Shown here one piece after another: positions 46,646 to 56,829 of a stretch of DNA of 64,000 nucleotides (positions are counted from its first letter, which is position 1; each line of letters starts with the position of its first letter). The stretch comes from Pseudomonas bijieensis (GTDB lineage Bacteria; Pseudomonadota; Gammaproteobacteria; Pseudomonadales; Pseudomonadaceae), in the NCBI RefSeq assembly GCF_013347965.1, contig NZ_CP048810.1, positions 1,674,001 to 1,738,000 of the forward strand, in the 5' to 3' direction. The notes below the pieces were generated by a model. The model made no database searches and was not told the DNA's origin. It saw only the letters and a program-made list of their open reading frames with translations. Both the position numbers and the translations under genes were made by a program.

Positions 46646-47667
46646 TGTTCAAGCTTTCTCTCTTGGGCCGCCGGCGCTTGGAGCGCTTCAAGAAAAACCG
46701 TCGGGGCTGGTGGTCGTTGTGGCTGTTCATCGGCCTGTTCATCCTGAGCCTGGGCGGCGAACTGATCGCCAATGACAAACCGCTGGTGGTGAGCTACCAG
46801 GGCTCGCTGTATTTCCCGGTGTTCAAACGCCATACCGAGCAGGAATTTGGCGGACAGTTGCCGTTCCAGGCCGACTACCGCAGCAGCTACGTGCAAAACC
46901 TGATCCACAAGGACGGCGGCTGGCTGTGGTTCCCACCGATCCCGTTCAGCGACGACACGCCCAACTATGACCTCAACAAGCCGGCGCCGAGCCCGCCCTC
47001 ATCGGTGAACTGGCTCGGCACCGATGACCAGTCCCGGGACGTACTGGCCCGGGTCATCTTCGGCGCGCGGGTGTCGATCCTGTTCGCCCTGGCCCTGACC
47101 GCCATCAGCGCGCTGATCGGCATCGCCGCCGGTGCATTGCAGGGTTATTACGGCGGCTGGGTGGATCTGCTCGGGCAACGTTTGCTGGAAGTCTGGTCGG
47201 GACTGCCGGTGCTTTATCTGCTGATCATCCTGTCCGGCTTCGTGGAACCGAATTTCTGGTGGTTGCTGGGAATCATGGCGCTGTTTTCCTGGCTGGCCCT
47301 GGTGGACGTGGTGCGCGCCGAGTTCCTGCGCGGGCGCAACCTCGAATACGTGAAAGCCGCCAGGGCCCTGGGTCTCAGCGACCGCAAGGTGATCGTGCGG
47401 CATATCCTGCCCAACGCGATGAACGCCACCCTGAGCTACCTGCCGTTCATCCTCACCGGCGCGATTCCCACCCTCACCGCCCTGGATTTCCTCGGCTTCG
47501 GCATGCCGGCCGGCAGCGCCTCCCTGGGCGAACTGATCGCCCAGGGCAAGCAGAACCTGCAAGCGCCATGGCTGGGATTGACGGCGTTCTTTACCCTGGC
47601 GCTGATTCTTTCCCTGTTGGTATTTATCGGCGAGGCGTTGCGAGACGCGTTCGACCCACGCTCTTGA
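46645..47667 (+). CDS. yejE: Peptide ABC transporter permease YejE
   Basis: A 340-residue permease of the DppC family. A long periplasmic loop after the first helix (SYQGSLYFPVFKRHTEQEFG and on to residue ~110) is typical of YejE, followed by GTDDQSRDVLARVIFGARVS and the coupling loop GRNLEYVKAARALGLSDRKV (~228-247). It forms the pore with YejB. The yejF gene begins 26 bp after its stop. Confidence 0.92.
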   Translation: MFKLSLLGRRRLERFKKNRRGWWSLWLFIGLFILSLGGELIANDKPLVVSYQGSLYFPVFKRHTEQEFGGQLPFQADYRSSYVQNLIHKDGGWLWFPPIPFSDDTPNYDLNKPAPSPPSSVNWLGTDDQSRDVLARVIFGARVSILFALALTAISALIGIAAGALQGYYGGWVDLLGQRLLEVWSGLPVLYLLIILSGFVEPNFWWLLGIMALFSWLALVDVVRAEFLRGRNLEYVKAARALGLSDRKVIVRHILPNAMNATLSYLPFILTGAIPTLTALDFLGFGMPAGSASLGELIAQGKQNLQAPWLGLTAFFTLALILSLLVFIGEALRDAFDPRS

Positions 47668-47693
47668 AAACAGCCATGAAGCGGAACCTTGAG

Positions 47694-49274
47694 ATGAGCG
47701 ACAACCTGATCGAAATCCGCGACCTGAGCGTGGCCTTCAACGACAACACCGTGGTGCGCAACCTGTGCCTGGATATTCGCCCTGGCGAATGCCTGGCCTT
47801 GGTAGGCGAGTCGGGTTCCGGCAAGTCGGTGACAGCCCATTCGATCCTGCAATTGCTGCCCGAGAACGGCACCCGCACCACCGGCAGCATTCGCTATCGC
47901 GGCCAGGAACTGCTGGGCGCCGAGGCCAAGACCTTGCGCGAACTGCGCGGTAACCGGATCGCAATGATCTTTCAGGAGCCGATGACCTCGCTGAATCCGC
48001 TGCACAGCGTCGAAAAGCAGATCGGTGAAACCCTGATGCTGCACCGGGGGCTGGGCGGCAAAGCCGCGCGCCAGCGCATTCTGGAACTGCTGGCCCTGGT
48101 GGGCATCCAGAAACCCGCCGAACGCCTCAAGGCCTACCCTCATCAACTGTCCGGCGGCCAACGCCAACGGGTGATGATCGCCATGGCGCTGGCCTGCGAG
48201 CCGGAACTGTTGATTGCCGACGAACCGACTACCGCGCTGGACGTGACCGTGCAGCGCAAGATCCTGCTGCTGCTCAAGTCACTGCAGCAACGACTCGGCA
48301 TGTCCCTGCTGCTGATCAGCCACGACCTCAACCTGGTGCGCAGCATCGCCCAACGGGTGTGCGTGATGAAGGCTGGGGAAATCGTCGAACAGGCGCCTTG
48401 CGAAACCCTGTTCAGCGCACCGAAACATCCCTACAGCTGCGAGCTGCTGCACGCCGAACCGGAAGGCGAAGCCTTGCCCCGGGACGAACGCGAAGACGTG
48501 TTGCAGGTACAGGACCTGCGCGTCAGTTTCCCCCTCGGCGGTGGGCTGTTCCGGCGCAAAGAATATTTGCACGCCGTGGATGGCATCAGCCTGTCCATCC
48601 AGCGCGGCAAGACCCTGGGCATCGTCGGCGAATCCGGCTCCGGCAAGTCCACGCTCGGCCAGGCGATCCTGCGGCTGATCGAGTCCGAAGGCAGCATCCG
48701 CTTTCAGGGCCAGGCCCTCGATCAGCTGTCGCACAAGGCGCTGCGACCATGGCGCAAGCAGATGCAGGTGGTGTTCCAGGACCCGTTCGGCAGCCTCAGC
48801 CCACGGATGTCGGTGCAACAGATCATCAGCGAAGGCCTGGAGGTCCACCAGCCCTCCAGCCCCGAACAGTGTGAAGCCCGGGTGATCCAGGCCCTCAAGG
48901 AAGTGGGCCTCGACCCGCTGACCCGCCATCGCTACCCCCATGAATTCTCTGGGGGCCAGCGCCAACGCATCGCCATTGCCCGGGCGCTGGTGCTCAAGCC
49001 GGCCCTGATCCTGCTGGACGAGCCGACCTCGGCCCTGGACCGTACCGTGCAAAAACAAGTAGTCGCCCTGCTTCGCCAACTCCAGGAGAAGTACGACTTG
49101 ACCTACCTGTTCATCAGCCATGACCTGGCGGTGATCCGCGCCCTGGCCCACGACATGATCGTGATCAAGGACGGTAAAGTGGTCGAGCAAGGTGCCAGTC
49201 ATGACGTGTTCGATTCGCCCCAGCACCCTTATACCAAGGAGCTGTTGGCGGCGGCGCATCCGGGGTGGGCATAA
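47694..49274 (+). CDS. yejF: Peptide ABC transporter double ATPase YejF
   Basis: A 526-residue ATPase with two fused nucleotide-binding domains. Domain 1 has [24 protein letters not shown] and [14 protein letters not shown]; domain 2 (from ~residue 265) has [24 protein letters not shown] and [14 protein letters not shown]. Both active-site sets are intact. ATG 47694 is preceded by GGAACCTTGAG; an ATG at 47676 (MKRNLEMS) is the alternative. It completes the yejABEF operon; an inverted REP pair follows 30 bp later. Confidence 0.92.
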   Translation: MSDNLIEIRDLSVAFNDNTVVRNLCLDIRPGECLALVGESGSGKSVTAHSILQLLPENGTRTTGSIRYRGQELLGAEAKTLRELRGNRIAMIFQEPMTSLNPLHSVEKQIGETLMLHRGLGGKAARQRILELLALVGIQKPAERLKAYPHQLSGGQRQRVMIAMALACEPELLIADEPTTALDVTVQRKILLLLKSLQQRLGMSLLLISHDLNLVRSIAQRVCVMKAGEIVEQAPCETLFSAPKHPYSCELLHAEPEGEALPRDEREDVLQVQDLRVSFPLGGGLFRRKEYLHAVDGISLSIQRGKTLGIVGESGSGKSTLGQAILRLIESEGSIRFQGQALDQLSHKALRPWRKQMQVVFQDPFGSLSPRMSVQQIISEGLEVHQPSSPEQCEARVIQALKEVGLDPLTRHRYPHEFSGGQRQRIAIARALVLKPALILLDEPTSALDRTVQKQVVALLRQLQEKYDLTYLFISHDLAVIRALAHDMIVIKDGKVVEQGASHDVFDSPQHPYTKELLAAAHPGWA

Positions 49275-49304
49275 TCCGGCGCATGGCATAGCTTCGTGTC
49301 GCCC

Positions 49305-49373
49305 CATCGCGAGCAAGCTCGCTCCCACACTGGAGCGACGCGGGCCCGTGTGGGAGCGAGCCTGCTCGCGATG
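49305..49373. repeat. REP pair (GCGAGCAGGCTCGCTCCCACA type)
   Basis: CATCGCGAGCAAGCTCGCTC to CCCACAC (49305-49330) and GTGTGGGAGCGAGCCTGCTC to GCGATG (49348-49373) are inverted copies around a 17-base loop. Position directly after yejF suggests mRNA 3'-end protection. Confidence 0.85.
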
Positions 49374-49410
49374 ACGGCGGCACTGACATCACCTATTCGG
49401 GACAATATCG

Positions 49411-50826
49411 ATGAACCCCACCGAAAGCCTCAAGGATTACAAGCGCGTGCGCACGCTGGCGATCCGTTCGTTGTTCGAAATCATCGAGCAGTCCAGCGAA
49501 GGCACGGTGATTGTCGACCGTGACGCGAATATCGTCTGGATGAACGAACGCTACGCCCGCCGCTTCGGCCTGAACTCGGCCCAGGAAGCCATAGGCCGGG
49601 CGTGCGAGAGCGTGATCCCGGGCAGCCTGCTGCGTGAAGTGGTGCGTACTGGGCGGCCGATCCTGCTGGACATGCAGGACACACCCAAGGAACCGCTGGT
49701 GGTGATGCGCCTGCCGATCCACGACAGCGCAGGCGCGGTAATCGGTGCCATCGGTTTTGCCTTGTTCGACGAATTGCGCAGCCTGTCGCCCATGCTCAAG
49801 CGCTACCTGAGCATGCAGGAAGAACTGGCCTCCACCCGCTCGCTGCTGCGGGCGCGGCAAACCAAGTACAACTTTGCCCATTTCATTGGCACCAGCAACG
49901 CCGGCCTGGAGGTCAAGCGCCGCGCCCGACGCAGCGCCAGCGCCGACTCCCCAGTGCTGCTGCTCGGCGAAACCGGCACCGGCAAGGAACTGCTGGCCCA
50001 GGCCATCCACAGCGCTTCGCCGCGCGCGCACAAGGCGTTCGTCAGCATCAACAGCGCGGCGATTCCCGAAGCGCTGCTGGAAGCCGAATTCTTCGGCACC
50101 GCGCCAGGGGCTTTTACCGGGGCTGATCGCAAGGGCCGCGCCGGCAAACTGCAGATCGCCCAGGGCGGTACGCTGTTCCTCGACGAGATCGGCGACATGC
50201 CGCTGCCGCTGCAAAGCAAACTGCTGCGGGTGCTCCAGGAAAAGGAATACGAACCGGTAGGCTCCAACGAGGTGCTGCAAAGCGATGTGCGAGTGATCGC
50301 CGCCACCTCCATGGACCTGGAAGCGGCGATCAAACGTGGGGAGTTCCGCGCCGACCTGTATTACCGCCTCAACGTGCTACCGATCCAGGTCCCGCCGTTG
50401 CGCGAACGCCTGGATGACTTGCCGGCCTTGAGCGAGGCGATCCTCGAAGAACTGCGCAGCCAGCACGAACTGAACCACGACGCCCTCGATCTGCTGCGGC
50501 AACACGCGTGGCCGGGCAACATCCGCGAACTGCGCAATGTGCTGGAGCGGGCCGCGCTGCTCAGCGATGACCTGGTGCTCACGGCAGCGGACATTCGCGC
50601 GGCCATCGGCACATTCATGCCGGTGACGCGAGCGGCGGACGTTAGCTTCGAATCCCTGCCCCATGAAACCTTCAGCCAGGCCCGCGCGCGATTCGACCGG
50701 CAACTGATCGAAACCACCCTCGCGCAATGCGGGGGCAAGGTGGTCGAGGCGGCTGAGCGGCTGGGGCTGGGGAGGTCGACGTTGTACAAGAAGATGGTGG
50801 CGTTGGGAATTGCGGAGTCTCAATAA
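49411..50826 (+). CDS. hbcR: Sigma-54-dependent regulator of 3-hydroxybutyrate use (HbcR-like)
   Basis: A 471-residue enhancer-binding protein. A PAS sensor is near residues 17-120 (IIEQSSEGTVIVDRDANIVW). The AAA+ domain has Walker A GETGTGKE (~190), the sigma-54 contact loop GAFTGA (~231), Walker B LFLDEIGDMP and the arginine region RFRADLYYRLNVLPI equivalents. A Fis-type helix-turn-helix ends it (VVEAAERLGLGRSTLYKKM). It lies just ahead of a sigma-54 promoter and the permease-bdhA genes, in the arrangement of P. aeruginosa hbcR (PA2005) with bdhA. The ligand is probably 3-hydroxybutyrate or a related acid. Confidence 0.85.
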   Translation: MNPTESLKDYKRVRTLAIRSLFEIIEQSSEGTVIVDRDANIVWMNERYARRFGLNSAQEAIGRACESVIPGSLLREVVRTGRPILLDMQDTPKEPLVVMRLPIHDSAGAVIGAIGFALFDELRSLSPMLKRYLSMQEELASTRSLLRARQTKYNFAHFIGTSNAGLEVKRRARRSASADSPVLLLGETGTGKELLAQAIHSASPRAHKAFVSINSAAIPEALLEAEFFGTAPGAFTGADRKGRAGKLQIAQGGTLFLDEIGDMPLPLQSKLLRVLQEKEYEPVGSNEVLQSDVRVIAATSMDLEAAIKRGEFRADLYYRLNVLPIQVPPLRERLDDLPALSEAILEELRSQHELNHDALDLLRQHAWPGNIRELRNVLERAALLSDDLVLTAADIRAAIGTFMPVTRAADVSFESLPHETFSQARARFDRQLIETTLAQCGGKVVEAAERLGLGRSTLYKKMVALGIAESQ

Positions 50827-50842
50827 AGAGACTTCTGTCTCT
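50827..50842. promoter_or_regulatory. Candidate HbcR upstream activator site 1
   Basis: AGAGAC-TTCT-GTCTCT is a perfect 6-bp inverted repeat right after the regulator stop codon. It shares the GTCTCT...TTAGA theme with the site at 50983-50996, and both lie upstream of the sigma-54 promoter, as expected for an enhancer-binding protein. Confidence 0.45.
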
Positions 50843-50877
50843 ATATTTAGACAACTTCTTTTGGAGCGCTTCGCGCT

Positions 50878-50962
50878 CATCGCGAGCAGGCTCGCTCCCA
50901 CAGTGGACTGCGTTTTCCAGTCGAACACGGTCAACCTGTGGGAGCGAGCCTGCTCGCGATGA
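50878..50962. repeat. REP pair inside the hbcR-permease gap
   Basis: TCATCGCGAGCAGGCTCGCT to CCCACAG (from 50878) pairs with CTGTGGGAGCGAGCCTGCTC to GCGATGA (ending 50962). It fills much of the 302-bp gap and lies between the two candidate activator sites. Confidence 0.85.
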
Positions 50963-50982
50963 GGCCCGCACAGCTCCGAAAA

Positions 50983-50996
50983 TCTCTAAACAGAGA
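50983..50996. promoter_or_regulatory. Candidate HbcR upstream activator site 2
   Basis: TCTCT-AAAC-AGAGA is a perfect inverted repeat, 64 bp upstream of the -24 element of the sigma-54 promoter. Its reverse strand reads GTCTCTGTTTAGAGA, resembling GTCTCTATATTTAGAC at 50837-50852. Confidence 0.5.
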
Positions 50997-51059
50997 CTAA
51001 ATCTTTAGGCCACTCCAACAAATCAAAACAATCTCCTTATATTTCAGCCAGTTACACAC

Positions 51060-51077
51060 CTGGCACAAAACTCGCTA
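51060..51077 (+). promoter_or_regulatory. Sigma-54 promoter of the 3-hydroxybutyrate operon
   Basis: CTGGCAC-AAAAC-TCGCTA matches the -24/-12 consensus TGGCAC-N5-TTGCW with one change (TCGC for TTGC). It ends 51 bp before the permease ATG. The upstream gene encodes a sigma-54 activator, which supports the call. Confidence 0.75.
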
Positions 51078-51128
51078 AAGCCTCCTTCACAGCTTCACCA
51101 CAACAATAACAATCCCAGGAGACACACC

Positions 51129-52520
51129 ATGAGTGTGATCATTGCCTTGGCAGCCCTCACGCTGCTGATGGTCGCCGCCTACCGTGGCTACAGCGTTATC
51201 CTCTTTGCCCCCATCGCCGCCCTCGGCGCCGTCCTGCTCACCGACCCGTCCGCCGTCGCCCCTGCCTTCACCGGGGTGTTCATGGAAAAAATGGTCGGGT
51301 TCATCAAACTGTATTTCCCGGTGTTCCTGCTTGGCGCGGTATTCGGCAAGCTGATCGAGTTGTCGGGTTTCTCCCGCTCCATCGTCGCCGCCGCGATTCG
51401 CTTGCTGGGTACGCGCCAGGCCATGCTGGTGATCGTGCTGGTCTGCGCCTTGCTGACCTATGGCGGCGTATCGCTGTTCGTCGTGGTGTTCGCGGTGTAC
51501 CCGTTCGCCGCCGAGATGTTCCGCCAGAGCAATATCCCCAAGCGTCTGATCCCGGCCACCATCGCCCTCGGCGCATTCTCGTTCACCATGGATGCCCTGC
51601 CCGGCACGCCGCAGATCCAGAACATCATCCCCAGCACGTTCTTCAACACCACCGCCTGGGCCGCACCGTGGCTGGGGGTGATCGGCACGATCTTCGTGTT
51701 CAGCCTCGGCATGCTGTTCCTGCAACGCCAGCGCAACAAGGCCCAGCGTGTGGGCGAAGGCTACGGCACCGAATTGCGCAACGAGCCGGAAACCGCCGAA
51801 GACATCAAGCTGCCGAACCCATGGATCGCTGTTTCGCCACTGCTGGCGGTGGGGATCATGAACCTGATGTTCACCCAGTGGATTCCCCAGTGGTACGGCA
51901 AGACTCATAGCCTGGCGCTGCCGGGCATGGCCGCGCCGGTCACCAGCGACATCGCCAAGCTCACCGCGATCTGGGCGGTACAGGCTGCGTTGCTGGTGGG
52001 CATCATCATGGTCCTGCTGTTCGGTTTCCGGGCTATTCGCAGCAAACTGGCCGAAGGCAGCAAGAGTGCCGTGGGCGGTGCCTTGCTGGCAGCGATGAAC
52101 ACGGCTTCGGAATACGGCTTCGGCGCGGTGATCGCCTCGCTGCCAGGCTTCCTGGTCCTGGCCGACTGGCTCAAGAGCATTCCCAACCCGCTCGTCAACG
52201 AAGCCGTAACCGTCACGCTGCTGGCGGGCATCACCGGCTCCGCCTCGGGTGGCATGAGCATCGCTTTGGCGACGATGTCCGAAACCTTTATCAACGCCGC
52301 CCACGCCGCCAACATTCCCCTGGAAGTGCTGCACCGGGTGGCCGCCATGGCCAGCGGCGGCATGGATACCCTGCCTCACAACGGCGCGGTGATCACCCTG
52401 CTGGCAGTGACCGGACTGACCCACCGCGAAGCCTACAAAGACATTTTCTGCATTACGCTGATCAAGACACTCGCGGTGTTCTTCGTGATCGGTGTGTTCT
52501 ACGCCACTGGCATTGTGTGA
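51129..52520 (+). CDS. GntP-family permease for 3-hydroxybutyrate/short-chain hydroxy acid
   Basis: A 463-residue inner-membrane carrier with about 12-14 hydrophobic segments. GntP-family features include FSFTMDALPGTPQIQNIIPS (~residues 140-159) and a late AHAANIPLEVLHRVAAMASG region with DTLPHNGAVITLLAVTG. Members import gluconate or, in this gene context, D-3-hydroxybutyrate. It is directly under the sigma-54 promoter; the bdhA start follows seven bases after its stop, so both are co-expressed. The SGGMDTLPHNG motif is typical of the hydroxybutyrate group (established from similar loci). Confidence 0.88.
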   Translation: MSVIIALAALTLLMVAAYRGYSVILFAPIAALGAVLLTDPSAVAPAFTGVFMEKMVGFIKLYFPVFLLGAVFGKLIELSGFSRSIVAAAIRLLGTRQAMLVIVLVCALLTYGGVSLFVVVFAVYPFAAEMFRQSNIPKRLIPATIALGAFSFTMDALPGTPQIQNIIPSTFFNTTAWAAPWLGVIGTIFVFSLGMLFLQRQRNKAQRVGEGYGTELRNEPETAEDIKLPNPWIAVSPLLAVGIMNLMFTQWIPQWYGKTHSLALPGMAAPVTSDIAKLTAIWAVQAALLVGIIMVLLFGFRAIRSKLAEGSKSAVGGALLAAMNTASEYGFGAVIASLPGFLVLADWLKSIPNPLVNEAVTVTLLAGITGSASGGMSIALATMSETFINAAHAANIPLEVLHRVAAMASGGMDTLPHNGAVITLLAVTGLTHREAYKDIFCITLIKTLAVFFVIGVFYATGIV

Positions 52521-52527
52521 GGTTTCC

Positions 52528-53304
52528 ATGACAACCACTCTTTCGGGCAAGACTGCCCTGGTCACCGGTTCCACCAGCGGCATTGGCCTGGGCATCGCCC
52601 TGAGCCTGGCCAGGGCCGGCGCCAACCTGATCCTCAACGGCTTTGGCGATGCCTCGGCGGTGATTGCCGAGGTGAAACAGTTCGGCGGCCAGGTCGGCCA
52701 CCATCCAGCCGACGTCAGCGACCCGGCGCAGATCGCCGACATGCTCGCCTACGCCGAGCGCGAGTTCGGCGGCGTGGACATCCTGGTGAACAACGCCGGG
52801 ATCCAGCATGTGGCCGCCGTGGAGGATTTCCCCGTGGAACGCTGGGATTCGATCATTGCCATCAACCTGTCCTCGGTGTTCCACGCCACTCGCCTGAGCC
52901 TGCCGGGCATGCGCGCCAAGGGTTGGGGGCGGATCATCAACGTCGCCTCGGTGCACGGTCAGGTCGGCTCGGTGGGCAAGGCGGCGTATGTCGCGGCCAA
53001 GCATGGGGTGATTGGCCTGACCAAAGTGGTCGGCCTGGAGACCGCCACCAGCAACGTCACCTGCAACGCCATCTGCCCCGGCTGGGTGCTGACGCCGCTG
53101 GTGCAGAAGCAGATCGACGACCGCATTGCTACCGGTGTCGATCCGCAACAGGCGCAGCATGACCTGCTGGCCGAGAAACAGCCGTCCCTGGAATTCGTCA
53201 CTCCCCCGCAACTGGGGGAACTGGTGCTGTTCCTGTGCAGCGAAGCCGGCAGCCAGGTGCGCGGCGCGGCGTGGAATATCGATGGTGGGTGGTTGGCTCA
53301 GTAG
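52528..53304 (+). CDS. bdhA: D-3-hydroxybutyrate dehydrogenase
   Basis: A 258-residue SDR enzyme that oxidises D-3-hydroxybutyrate to acetoacetate with NAD. The cofactor motif is LVTGSTSGIGLGIALSLA (~residue 11), then NNAGIQHVA, the catalytic Ser in NVASVHGQVGS and YxxxK in YVAAKHG (~155), and the hydroxybutyrate-family Q/W-rich end RGAAWNIDGGWLAQ. ATG 52528 is standard. Activation of the product by acetoacetyl-CoA synthetase is encoded downstream. Confidence 0.94.
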   Translation: MTTTLSGKTALVTGSTSGIGLGIALSLARAGANLILNGFGDASAVIAEVKQFGGQVGHHPADVSDPAQIADMLAYAEREFGGVDILVNNAGIQHVAAVEDFPVERWDSIIAINLSSVFHATRLSLPGMRAKGWGRIINVASVHGQVGSVGKAAYVAAKHGVIGLTKVVGLETATSNVTCNAICPGWVLTPLVQKQIDDRIATGVDPQQAQHDLLAEKQPSLEFVTPPQLGELVLFLCSEAGSQVRGAAWNIDGGWLAQ

Positions 53305-53318
53305 GCTCCTGCGAAGCC

Positions 53319-53405
53319 CTGTGGGAGCAAGGCTTGCCCGCGATGAAGTCGATGCGCTTTTTCAGAATCGAGGCGCCTGTTTCGCGAGCAAGCTTTGCTC
53401 CCACA
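53319..53405. repeat. REP pair after bdhA
   Basis: CTGTGGGAGCAAGGCTTGCC to CGCGATGAA and TTCGCGAGCAAGCTTTGCTC to CCACA form an inverted pair of REP arms, the second one slightly decayed. The gap to the next gene otherwise shows a plain promoter-like AT-rich stretch (GTGTGTGCATAAAAAAATAAGAGG is split here: ribosome site AAGAGG). Confidence 0.8.
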
Positions 53406-53461
53406 CCCGATTGAGCCGCTCTATAGTTTGTGTGTGTGCATAAAAAAATAAGAGGCACCCC

Positions 53462-55418
<1,957 letters not shown>

Positions 55419-55431
55419 GCGCAGCAACTCC

Positions 55432-55565
55432 CGTGGCGAGGGGATTTATCCCCGCTGGGCTGCGAAGCAGCCCTAAAACCTGACATCTCGGTGTGTCAGA
55501 CGGAGTGAGTTGACTGAACGTGGGACTGCTTCGCAGTCCAGCGGGGATAAATCCCCTCGCCACAG
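55432..55565. repeat. Large inverted repeat, second REP family (GGCGAGGGGATTTATCCCCG)
   Basis: GTGGCGAGGGGATTTATCCC to CGCTGGGCTGCGAAGCAG and its near reverse complement CTGCTTCGCAGTCCAGCGGG to GATAAATCCCCTCGCCAC lie 30-40 bases apart. It differs from the GGGAGC family elsewhere in the window and forms a nested hairpin between convergent genes. Confidence 0.85.
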
Positions 55566-55583
55566 GGGCGGTGCCCACCACAA

Positions 55584-56700
55584 TCAATCCATCAACCCCC
55601 ACTCACCCGCCGCCGGATCGGCGGGTGGCGCCGCGCCCGACTCGGCATGCAACTTCAGCCGCAAGCGCAGGTTGTTCGCCGAATCAGCGTTTTTCAGCGC
55701 TTCTTCCTCATCGATGGCTCCCCTCTGCCACCAGGTTGAACAAGGCCTGGTCAAAGGTCTGCATGCCCAACTCTTCGGACTTTTCCATGATGCCCTTGAG
55801 CTCGCCCAGCTCATTGCGGCGGATCAGGTCGGCCACCGTGGGCGAGCCTAGCATTACCTCCACCGCCGCACGACGCTGGCCGGTACGGGTGCGCACCAGG
55901 CGTTGGGAAACGAAGGCCTTGAGGTTGTTGCCCAAGTCGTTGAGCAACTGCGGCCGACGCTCTTCCGGGAAGAAGTTGATTACCCGGTCCAGGGCCTGGT
56001 TGGCGTTGTGGGCATGCAACGTGGAAATCACCAAGTGCCCGGTGTCGGCAAACGCCAAGGCATGCTCCATGGTTTCCCGGTCGCGGATCTCGCCGATCAG
56101 TACCACGTCCGGCGCCTGGCGCAGGGTGTTTTTCAGGGCGGCATGAAAACTGCGGGTGTCGACACCGACCTCCCGCTGGTTGATGATGGATTTCTTGTGC
56201 CGATGGATATACTCCACCGGGTCTTCGATGGTGATGATGTGGCCGCTGCTGTTGCGGTTGCGGTAATCGATCAGCGCCGCCAGGGAGGTCGACTTGCCCG
56301 ACCCCGTCGCTCCGACGAACAGCATCAGCCCTTGCTTCTGCATGATGGTATCGAGCAGCACCCGTGGCAGTTTCAGGTCTTCGAAACGCGGGATGTCCAG
56401 CTTGACGTTGCGTATCACCATGGACACGTCATTGCGTTGTTTGAAGATATTGACCCGGAAACGCCCGACGCCGGCCAGGGAGATCGCCAGGTTCATTTCC
56501 AGCTCCCGATCGAACTCAAGGCGCTGTTCGGCGTCCATCAAAGACTCGGCGAGCCTGGCAATGTCGCCGACCTTGCATGCTTCATTACCCAAGGGCTTGA
56601 GCACGCCCTCGAAACGCGCGCACGGTGGCGCCCCCGTGGACATGTAAAGGTCGGAACCATTCTGGCTCGCCAGGATTCGCAACAACGGATCGATTTCCAT
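55584..56700 (-). pseudogene. pilU: PilT/PilU-family twitching ATPase, frameshifted near the C-terminus
   Basis: A type IV pilus retraction-type ATPase. Motifs are Walker A VGATGSGKST (~residue 112 from ATG 56700), the Asp box IITIEDPVEYIHRHKKSI, Walker B DVVLIGEIRDRETM and the His box HLVISTLHAHNANQ. It resembles PilU more than PilT. The frame stops early at SHR* because of a four-G run (55720-55723, plus strand C); removing one G gives AIDEEEALKNADSANNLRLR and a total of ~371 residues ending at 55584, close to PilU length. The missing end is small, so activity might survive. The symbol is given by resemblance. Confidence 0.8.
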
Positions 56701-56829
56701 GGACTGAAACTTCCGCGAGACATCAATGAAACAAGCCGAGCCGAACATGAAACCCGTCAGACCAACCTGCACTTACCTTTCCCTGAGGATAGTAGACGCC
56801 GTGGCACAGACACGACAGCCAGGGATTGC

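Noticed and set aside
51087..52742. 551-residue open frame on the minus strand
   Set aside because: Antisense to the GntP-type permease; composition is His/Gly/Gln/Arg-rich, typical of shadow frames.
55903..56829. Extension of the histidine kinase frame by ~300 residues
   Set aside because: The extension runs opposite the PilU-like gene and has no domain; ATG 56830 starts the recognisable protein.
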